Origin: Bacteroidales bacterium
GTDB lineage: Bacteria > Bacteroidota > Bacteroidia > Bacteroidales > SM23-62
Length of the DNA stretch: 6,477 nt
NCBI GenBank assembly: GCA_016783865.1
Contig: JADHVS010000240.1
Span: forward strand, 1-6,477
Reading direction: 5' to 3'
Part shown: piece by piece, positions 1 to 5,366 of the stretch
How the letters are laid out: each line of letters opens with the position of its first letter
How positions within the stretch are numbered: position 1 is the first letter of the stretch
Translations under genes and position numbers: made by a program
The notes under the pieces: model-generated
Seen by the model: only the letters and a program-made list of their open reading frames with translations
Databases searched by the model: none
Told to the model about the DNA's origin: nothing

Positions 1-6
1 GTAAAG

Positions 7-53
7 GATCGATGATTCCTCGCAGCTTGCTGCGAGGAGAGTCAATCATCTCC
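7..53. repeat. nested inverted repeat / strong hairpin
   Basis: Arms CCTCGCAGC (18-26) and GCTGCGAGG (29-37) are a perfect 9-bp inverted repeat. A second, outer pair GATGATT (11-17) and AATCATC (44-50) encloses it, and GGA (7-9) can pair with TCC (51-53). Bases 38-43 form a one-sided bulge. The sequence TTTTGTT follows at 54-60, so the + strand RNA could act as an intrinsic terminator for a gene ending left of the window. The nested, bulged design also resembles REP-type palindromes mobilised by RAYT transposases. The sequence alone does not separate these. The structure itself is certain; its role is inferred. Confidence 0.75.
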
Positions 54-60
54 TTTTGTT

Positions 61-81
61 AAGAAATTGATTAAATTTCTT
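61..81. repeat. AT-rich perfect dyad upstream of the lipoprotein gene
   Basis: AAGAAATT (61-68) and AATTTCTT (74-81) are an exact 8-bp inverted repeat with a 5-nt spacer. It lies about 40 bp before the chosen start at 120 and overlaps the possible -33 element at 67-69. It could be an operator for a dimeric regulator. AT-rich DNA produces such dyads by chance fairly often. Confidence 0.4.
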
Positions 82-98
82 CATGCTCGTTTCATTTG
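67..98 (+). promoter_or_regulatory. possible Bacteroidota-type promoter
   Basis: TTG at 67-69 and TTCATTTG at 91-98 are 21 nt apart. The known Bacteroidota consensus is TTG or TTTG near -33 and TAnnTTTG near -7; the -7 box here matches five of its six fixed bases. Transcription would begin around 103-106, giving a short leader before the start at 120. The call is weak because the motif is short and degenerate. Confidence 0.25.
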
Positions 99-119
99 TT
101 TAATAATAATGCATTCGAA

Positions 120-1094
120 ATGAGAAACAAACAACCTGTAATTCCATCCGGATTAATTATTTTACTCTTGTTCATAACCTCCTGCGGAGACGATTACCCC
201 GACCTGGATTTCAAGCAGGAGATGCGCGATTTTGTGACGGCCATCAGCGGGTATGCCAAAGGAATTCATCCGGGCTTCCTGATCATTCCGCAGAACGGGC
301 AGGAGTTGAACACCCTGAATGGGGACAACAAGGGATCGCCGAACCTGGAATACTTATCTGTCATCGACTGCATCGGGCAGGAGGACCTGTTTTACGGGTA
401 CAACCGGGATGACAGATCCACGCCTTCCGACGAAACCGGGTACCTGACCGATTTTTGTGACATTGCCCTGGCGGCAGGCAAGGTGATCCTGGTGACCGAT
501 TATTGTTCCACGCATTCTAAAATGGATGATTCGTATGCAAAAAACAGTGCCCGGGGGTATGTGTCGTTCGCGGCCGACAGCAGGGAGCTTGACCGGGTCC
601 CCGGCTACCCTCCCGCCCCATTCAATGAAAACACTGAAGTTATCGATGCAGCGGGAAAGATTAAAAACTTCCTTTATTTGATCAACCCTGAGCAGTATGC
701 AACGAAACAGGATTTTATCAATGCCATAACGGCAACCAATTACGACCTGCTGATAATGGATTGTTTCCTGGAGGAGGAGCTGTTCACGGCGGCTGAAATT
801 GAATCATTACGATCGAAGGCCAACGGCGGCCGGCGCCTGGTGGTATCTTACATGAGCATCGGGGAGGCAGAGGATTACCGGTTCTACTGGGATCCTTCCT
901 GGTCGTCCAAACCCCCTTCGTGGCTGGATGAAGAGAATCCCGACTGGGAAGGAAATTATAAAGTATGGTATTGGACGGATGAGTGGAAGCAGGTGATTTT
1001 CGGCAACCCGGATGCTTACCTTGACATCATCCTGGAAGCAGGATTTGACGGGGTATACCTCGACATAATCGATGCCTTTGAATATTTTGAGTAG
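120..1094 (+). CDS. surface-type lipoprotein, circularly permuted TM1410/GH114-like glycosidase
   Basis: A 324-residue lipoprotein. I chose ATG 120 because a clean lipoprotein signal follows (hydrophobic LIILLLF, lipobox ITSC, Cys22); the upstream TTG at 96 only adds eight residues before it. GDDYPDLD after Cys22 resembles acidic signals that send Bacteroidota lipoproteins to the cell surface. The rest matches the TM1410/COG2342 TIM-barrel family related to GH114 endo-alpha-1,4-polygalactosaminidases: PGFLIIPQNG (51-60), EDLFYGY (88-94), KVILVTDY (121-128), GYVSFAADSRELD (146-158), YDLLIMD (208-214), SYMSIGEAEDYR (243-254), NPDWEGNYKVWYW (273-285) and GFDGVYLDIIDAFEYFE (308-324). From memory of the family, the YDLLIMD-to-DAFEYFE half should come first and the PQNG half second; here the order is reversed, with the C-terminus continuing naturally into the N-terminal segment. 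Length fits a whole barrel, so it does not look truncated. The acidic residues at the strand ends (Asp214, Glu248, Asp318) are candidates for catalysis. Substrate is unknown; an amino-sugar polysaccharide is a family-based guess. Confidence 0.85.
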   Translation: MRNKQPVIPSGLIILLLFITSCGDDYPDLDFKQEMRDFVTAISGYAKGIHPGFLIIPQNGQELNTLNGDNKGSPNLEYLSVIDCIGQEDLFYGYNRDDRSTPSDETGYLTDFCDIALAAGKVILVTDYCSTHSKMDDSYAKNSARGYVSFAADSRELDRVPGYPPAPFNENTEVIDAAGKIKNFLYLINPEQYATKQDFINAITATNYDLLIMDCFLEEELFTAAEIESLRSKANGGRRLVVSYMSIGEAEDYRFYWDPSWSSKPPSWLDEENPDWEGNYKVWYWTDEWKQVIFGNPDAYLDIILEAGFDGVYLDIIDAFEYFE

Positions 1095-1100
1095 GTAATG

Positions 1101-1128
1101 GTTCGTCGTTCGTCGTTCATCGTTTATC
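1101..1128. repeat. heptamer tandem repeat after the lipoprotein gene
   Basis: Four consecutive 7-bp units: GTTCGTC, GTTCGTC, GTTCATC, GTTTATC. The first two are identical and each later unit differs from its neighbour by one transition. The array begins 6 bp after the stop codon at 1094. A different heptamer array sits at the end of the caspase-TPR gene (5069-5094). No function is evident. Confidence 0.85.
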
Positions 1129-1135
1129 CTGATGA

Positions 1136-1154
1136 CATGGTACCGGGTACCATG
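1136..1154. repeat. 19-bp perfect palindrome, possible operator or hairpin
   Basis: CATGGTACCGGGTACCATG consists of 9-bp arms (1136-1144, 1146-1154) around a central G. As RNA it could form a 7-bp stem with a CCGGG loop. No T-run follows on either strand, so it is not a standard intrinsic terminator. It lies between the lipoprotein gene and the small candidate gene at 1223, a position that would suit a regulator site or an mRNA 3'-end stabiliser. Role unknown. Confidence 0.6.
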
Positions 1155-1222
1155 AAAATGATCAGCGTTGGAAGATAACTGGTCCCTGAAAATAAGAACC
1201 GATATAACAGATTATTAATTCA

Positions 1223-1372
1223 TTGAATAAACTTTCATACAAAAGAAAAAAACTTCCTGTCAGCAGGATAATTCTCTATTTGTTTCTCCTGGCCCTGCTC
1301 CTATTGTTTCTTTTCAACATCCGGAACCTGCAGAATTGCTTTGAATTGTTGTTCAGCGGACAGAGACCTTAA
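1223..1372 (+). CDS. candidate 49-aa single-pass membrane protein
   Basis: An open frame from TTG 1223 to TAA 1370-1372 encodes 49 residues. It has a basic N-terminus (MNKLSYKRKKLPVSR), a hydrophobic segment at about residues 16-31 (IILYLFLLALLLLFLF), then a short tail NIRNLQNCFELLFSGQRP. The positive-inside layout fits an inner-membrane anchor with the N-terminus in the cytoplasm. Leucines use several different codons (CTC, CTG, CTA, CTT, TTG), mildly favouring real coding over a simple repeat. Against it: the start is TTG, no ATG exists in frame after the upstream stop at 1205-1207, no ribosome site is clear, and pyrimidine-rich DNA makes hydrophobic frames by chance. It ends 93 bp before the caspase-TPR start and may be co-transcribed with it. 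I do not recognise a family. Confidence 0.4.
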   Translation: MNKLSYKRKKLPVSRIILYLFLLALLLLFLFNIRNLQNCFELLFSGQRP

Positions 1373-1465
1373 AAAATACCTGTTTATCCGTATTTTGATT
1401 TTTCTTACTTTAGTGGAGATTATTTTCCATGTTGTTTAAGCCATTGCCCGCTAAATTTGATCGTT
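1373..1465 (+). promoter_or_regulatory. AT-rich leader of the caspase-TPR gene
   Basis: This 93-bp AT-rich gap probably contains the promoter of the downstream gene. The best -7 candidate is TACTTTAG at 1406-1413, one mismatch from TAnnTTTG, but no TTG stands at the expected -33 distance. GGAGA at 1415-1419 precedes ATG 1429, which belongs to a different frame, so it does not decide the start of the caspase gene. No strong hairpin was seen. Confidence 0.25.
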
Positions 1466-4400
1466 ATGAGATTAAAAAGTGCCCTGTCTGCAATTTTGTG
1501 CATGTTTTTCGCACAGGCCCTTCTTTCCCAGGATATAAATACAAAAGGTGCCCGTGTGGCGACCACCCAGGAAGTACCATCGCTGATCAATCGTGCATTG
1601 ATTGTTGGTATTTCGGATTACATGAACATCAGTGACCTTAATTATGCCCATACCGATGCCCTGAGATTTTATCAATACCTGATATCTCCTTCGGGTGGAA
1701 GTCTTGACAGCAGTGATGTGATGGTGTTGTTAAACGAGGAGGCCACCACGGCTAACTTTTTTGCCGGACTCGACTGGTTGCTGACGGAGACCAGGGAAGG
1801 GGAAACGGTAGCAGTTTATTTTTCGGGACATGGTGACCTGGAAACAAAAACGATCAGGCAGAACGGATTTTTACTGGGTCATGATTCACCCAAGTCCTGT
1901 TACATGGCGGGTGCCATTGGTGTCGGGTATGTTCAGGACTACCTGGAGACCCTTGTTTCAGCCAACAGGGCACAGGTGATTTTGATTTCGGATGCCTGCC
2001 GTTCGGGAAAACTCACCGGTGGATCGGAAGGATTGACTAATACTACTGCTGCACTGGCAGAGAAATGGGCCAATATTACCAAGATACTTTCTTCGCAGGC
2101 CGGGGAATTGTCGCTCGAAAGCACCAAATGGGGAAACGGGGCCGGAGTGTTCACGTATTACCTTATACAGGGGCTGACCGGCATGGCCGACCGGAACAAC
2201 GACAAGATGGTGAACCTGAGGGAGTTATTCTTCTATATCAGTGATAATGTGGGGAGGGAGTCCAATTTTTCCCAGAATCCGGTGGTGGATGGCAATCAGA
2301 CAGCGGTCCTTTCATATATTGATAGTTTGTCGCTTGCTTCCCTTATTGAGCAGGAAAGTCAGGGTGGAGGACAATATCTTGCACTGAATACCAAAGGTTT
2401 AATGGATGATCTAAAAGCGCAGCTTGATCCTGAAGTCTTTGAAATGTACAGCAAGTTCCGGGACCTGGTGGAACAGGGCAAGCTGGTTGAGGACTGGCTT
2501 GATGATGAAGTAGAATTCGCCTACTCCTATTATGAAAAGTTAATAAATGATGAAAGTGCTGCGATGATCCATAACCGGATAAACCGGAGCTTACTTGCAG
2601 CATTGCAAAATAAAACCCAGATCTACATTAATAATTATATCCGGGGAAAGGATGTATCCGGCGAGATTGATCTGTGGCAAGCCTACGCAGAGCAAAAAAA
2701 GGCGTACGAGATGGTGGATACCAATTTCATCCTCTATGACAGGATCAAAGCCAGGTACCTGTTCATGGAGACAATGAATGCCAAGGATGATGAGGAAGAG
2801 CTTGCATTGCTTCTGGAATGCATACGTGTTGAACCGGATGCTGCCTATGCATATAATGAATTAGGAACTATCTATGAGGAGGCTGAGAATTATGACAAGG
2901 CCATTGGATCTTACCAGGCAGCCATCGACCTTGCACCCAACTGGAGTTACCCATATAATAATATTGGTATCGTTTATCACGACCTTAAAGATTACGAGAT
3001 GACGGAGCACTATTATGATCTTGCCATTAAGATGGATTCGACGCTGGTAAATCCGTATTACAATAAAGGCATTTTGTACAATGAGAAGGGGGATACTGCC
3101 AGATCAATGGCATTGTATCTGCAGGCAATTGCCATTGACTCGTCCTATAAAAACGCTTATAACAACCTGGGTATCCTGTACATTGATATGGGCTATATTG
3201 ATGAAGCCGAAGAGCTCTATTTTAAATGTGCTTACGAATCGAGTGCCGAGTATGGATATAATGGTCTCGGGTACTTATATGCAGAGCAGCGGGAATATGA
3301 AAAGGCCGAGGAGTACTATTTTAAGGGACTTGAATTTGTTTATAACAGTGAAAAAATCCTGGTCAATCTTGGTGATTTATATGAAGATATGGAGCGATAT
3401 GAGGATGCTGTGGAGTATTACAATAAGGTCCTGGAAGATAATCCGGAATCAAACGGCGCATACAATGGCATCGGGAATGCTACATACAGCCAGGGAAAAT
3501 ACAGGGAATCCATCCCGTATTATCTTAAATCCATTGAACTGAGTCCTGAGAGCGAATCAACCTATTACAACTTAGGCAATGCTTATTCAGGACTTGAGAA
3601 AAGGGATTCAGCATTTTTTTATTACAGGAAAGCTTTATCTGTCAATCCGAATTATGCCTTTGCCATTTACCAGATTGGAGATGAGTATTACGAAATGGAA
3701 CAATATGATTCGGCCCTCTATTATATGAATAAGGCTGTTTTGCTTGACCGGCGGGAGGAATCATTTTATAATGGATTAGGAAATGTTTACTATGCCCGGG
3801 ATGATTATGAGGCGGCTATTGGTTATTACCAGAAAGCCCTGGATGTATGGCCGGAATATAAGCAAGCCTGGTATAATCTTGGGATGGCCTATGATAATCT
3901 TGAAGCGTTTGATAAGGCCCTCGAAATGTACAACAAAGCCAGAGAAATTGATCCTGGATATGCGTTAGCTTATTCGGGAATTGGAGATATCTATTATGCA
4001 TATGATGACTATGAGAATGCTATTTTAAATTATAGAAAATCCATTGAGCTCGATAGTTTAGCCAGGTCGACCTGGTATAATCTGGGCAATTGTTATGATG
4101 GGCAGGATCAGTCTGAACAGGCGCTTGAGTACTACCTGCGGGCCATTGAGCTGGATTCTGTGTATGCACTTGCTCTCTGTATGGCAGGTGAAATGTATGA
4201 TGACCTTGGAGAATATGACCTCTCAAAGCAGTATTACACTGCCTCGCTGGATCAGGAACCTGAAACCTTGTATACATTGAATGGCATGGGTAATCTCTAT
4301 TATAGCCAGGCAGAGTATGAAAAATCCATTCCCTGTTATGAGAAGGCAATAGAGATCGATCCCACCTACAAATGGGCTTATTATAACATGGCGCGGAGCT

Positions 4401-5086
4401 ATGAGGGATTATATGAAAACGATAAAGTCAGGGAAAACTACGAGAAAGCAATTGAAGCGGATCCGGAATATATCACTGCTATACAGTATTATGGGCAATT
4501 CCTTTTCGGCCTGACGGAATATGAAGAGGCGGTTCAACAATTCAACCGGGTATTGGAGATAGATCCTGAATATGTATGGAGTTATTATTACCTGGGATAC
4601 ACCTATATCAATTTGGAAAATGAGGAGGAAGCCATCAGGTATTTTCTTAAAGTTATTGAGCTGGATGAAACATTTATTGATGCCATTTACCAGTTAGGCA
4701 ACCGGTATCAGAACCTGGAACAATATGAAGAGTCGGAAAAATACTTCCTGAGATGCCTGGAACTGGCGCCTGAGGCCGGTGATTATTATTCTGGTCTGGC
4801 TTACACCTATCTCAGAGCGGAGCGTTATGAGGAGTCGCTTGCCCTCTTTATGAAAACGATTGATTTGGCACCGGACATTCCGTTTAACTATTACAATGTA
4901 GCCTGTTTTTACGCGGTACAGGAGATTACAGACGATGCCTTTAAATGGCTTGAGAAGGCGTTGAAGAAGGGATTTAATATTTTCGATCACCTGAGGACAG
5001 ATCCCGATATAGAAATATTAAGGGAATCGGAAGAGTTTGAGAAATTGTTGAAGAAGTACGAGGAAGAAGTAGACAGTAGACAGTAG
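1466..5086 (+). CDS. exported caspase-like (peptidase C14) protein with about 22 TPRs
   Basis: A 1206-residue protein. ATG 1466 is preferred over TTG 1457 because a Sec signal peptide starts there: MRLK, a hydrophobic core, and likely cleavage after AQA (residue 18) or near LLSQ (19-22). Residues about 42-280 are a caspase/metacaspase-like domain: NRALIVGISDY near its start, YFSGHGD with the catalytic His122, ISDACRSG with the catalytic Cys178, and a p10-like part around GVFTYYLIQGL (227-237). Both dyad residues are present, so a Cys protease is plausible. Residues 285-423 look helical and link to a TPR solenoid from about 424 to 1170, roughly 22 repeats of 34 residues typified by YYNLGNAY...A..YY.KAIELDP. 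Many repeats have five to seven tyrosines. The C-terminus (FEKLLKKYEEEVDSRQ) has no transmembrane segment or recognisable type IX sorting domain, so a periplasmic site is most likely. TPRs normally bind partner proteins and may sense or recruit the substrate. Similar domain pairs occur in bacterial cell-death and defence proteins, but those are usually cytoplasmic; a role here is unproven. The final codons and stop lie inside a heptamer repeat. Confidence 0.92.
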   Translation: MRLKSALSAILCMFFAQALLSQDINTKGARVATTQEVPSLINRALIVGISDYMNISDLNYAHTDALRFYQYLISPSGGSLDSSDVMVLLNEEATTANFFAGLDWLLTETREGETVAVYFSGHGDLETKTIRQNGFLLGHDSPKSCYMAGAIGVGYVQDYLETLVSANRAQVILISDACRSGKLTGGSEGLTNTTAALAEKWANITKILSSQAGELSLESTKWGNGAGVFTYYLIQGLTGMADRNNDKMVNLRELFFYISDNVGRESNFSQNPVVDGNQTAVLSYIDSLSLASLIEQESQGGGQYLALNTKGLMDDLKAQLDPEVFEMYSKFRDLVEQGKLVEDWLDDEVEFAYSYYEKLINDESAAMIHNRINRSLLAALQNKTQIYINNYIRGKDVSGEIDLWQAYAEQKKAYEMVDTNFILYDRIKARYLFMETMNAKDDEEELALLLECIRVEPDAAYAYNELGTIYEEAENYDKAIGSYQAAIDLAPNWSYPYNNIGIVYHDLKDYEMTEHYYDLAIKMDSTLVNPYYNKGILYNEKGDTARSMALYLQAIAIDSSYKNAYNNLGILYIDMGYIDEAEELYFKCAYESSAEYGYNGLGYLYAEQREYEKAEEYYFKGLEFVYNSEKILVNLGDLYEDMERYEDAVEYYNKVLEDNPESNGAYNGIGNATYSQGKYRESIPYYLKSIELSPESESTYYNLGNAYSGLEKRDSAFFYYRKALSVNPNYAFAIYQIGDEYYEMEQYDSALYYMNKAVLLDRREESFYNGLGNVYYARDDYEAAIGYYQKALDVWPEYKQAWYNLGMAYDNLEAFDKALEMYNKAREIDPGYALAYSGIGDIYYAYDDYENAILNYRKSIELDSLARSTWYNLGNCYDGQDQSEQALEYYLRAIELDSVYALALCMAGEMYDDLGEYDLSKQYYTASLDQEPETLYTLNGMGNLYYSQAEYEKSIPCYEKAIEIDPTYKWAYYNMARSYEGLYENDKVRENYEKAIEADPEYITAIQYYGQFLFGLTEYEEAVQQFNRVLEIDPEYVWSYYYLGYTYINLENEEEAIRYFLKVIELDETFIDAIYQLGNRYQNLEQYEESEKYFLRCLELAPEAGDYYSGLAYTYLRAERYEESLALFMKTIDLAPDIPFNYYNVACFYAVQEITDDAFKWLEKALKKGFNIFDHLRTDPDIEILRESEEFEKLLKKYEEEVDSRQ
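3242..4771 (+). repeat. higher-order TPR repeat, period 510 nt (five TPRs)
   Basis: Within the TPR array, repeats of the same subtype recur every five units. Type YNGLGN occurs in TPR 5, 10, 15 and, weakly, 20; type YNLGN in 6, 11, 16 and in 8, 13, 18; type AIYQIG or similar in 9, 14, 19. At DNA level TATAATGG starts at 3257 and 3767, 510 nt apart, and the related AATGG of TPR 15 lies a further 510 nt on at 4280. TGCCATTTACCAG (3661, 4681) and TGGAACAATATGA (3696, 4716) each recur exactly 1020 nt apart. This indicates growth by duplication of five-TPR blocks. TPR 17 does not fit its expected subtype. Confidence 0.6.
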
Positions 5087-5094
5087 ACAGTAGA
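5069..5094. repeat. heptamer tandem repeat containing a gene's stop codon
   Basis: Three exact copies of GTAGACA (5069-5075, 5076-5082, 5083-5089) plus GTAGA, then degenerate AGACAGAAGAC to 5105. The array encodes the VDSRQ tail of the caspase-TPR protein and its TAG stop (5084-5086). Because 7 is not a multiple of 3 and each unit contains TAG, any + strand reading frame meets a stop within three units. This differs in sequence from the heptamers at 1101-1128 but has the same unit length and gene-end position. Confidence 0.9.
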
Positions 5095-5105
5095 AGACAG
5101 AAGAC

Positions 5106-5366
5106 GGATATTAGGGAGAATAATAAGTGGGACAAGATTAGTGTTATGGATTTAGGTTAATGCTGCTATGATGCCTGGACCGTTCCGGCTAGGCTTGAGG
5201 GGGATTGGATTTAAGGGAAAAGGAACAGGAATTTAACTGCTTATCTCCGGGATTATTATACCCACCCCCAGCTCTATCATTTTTATTTAGTTATTGGTTT
5301 TTTTGCGATAAATGGCACTTATTGTCATTAACGGGAAATATTGTTTCATTTTTTCAGAGACATTAT
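5106..5366. other. apparently non-coding region before the recombinase
   Basis: A purine-rich stretch (5101-5220) is followed by an AT-rich, T-run-rich stretch. The recombinase frame is open back to TTG 5205, but those 54 codons give a peptide unlike recombinase N-termini. A 22-codon frame from ATG 5169 is too short to support. An imperfect dyad, AATGGCA (5311-5317) and TGTCATT (5323-5329), lies 38 bp before the recombinase start and might be a regulator or recombinase site. No convincing promoter or terminator was found. Confidence 0.5.

Noticed and set aside
96..119. Alternative TTG start for the lipoprotein
   Set aside because: It only adds eight residues before an already complete lipoprotein signal that begins at ATG 120.
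120..1094. Lipoprotein considered as a C-terminally truncated glycosidase because it ends soon after GVYLDIIDAFEYFE
   Set aside because: The segment that normally follows is found at the N-terminus, so the domain is rearranged rather than cut short.
1098..1178. 26-codon frame from ATG 1098 running through the heptamer repeat and palindrome
   Set aside because: Its first codons are mostly the tandem repeat, it is very short and it resembles no known peptide.
1429..1635. 68-aa frame with several cysteine pairs (CPVC, CPCG, CIDC), GGAGA upstream of its ATG
   Set aside because: It overlaps the signal peptide and first strand of the well-supported caspase gene in another frame. The zinc-ribbon look can be a by-product of TGC/TGT in that frame, and Bacteroidota do not depend on Shine-Dalgarno sites.
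4020..4349. 109-aa reverse-strand open frame, with similar long antisense frames elsewhere in the TPR region
   Set aside because: These are antisense shadows of the repetitive TPR coding sequence and show no domain.
2735..4975. Regular 102-nt periodicity considered as a CRISPR-like or satellite array
   Set aside because: The period is the 34-codon TPR unit inside one continuous coding frame.
5169..5237. 22-codon frame from ATG 5169
   Set aside because: Too short, glycine-rich by base composition and without any recognisable feature.
5205..5366. 54-residue N-terminal extension of the recombinase from TTG 5205
   Set aside because: The peptide is not recombinase-like, starts with TTG and contains a stretch typical of AT-rich non-coding DNA; ATG 5367 leads straight into the recognisable N-terminal domain.
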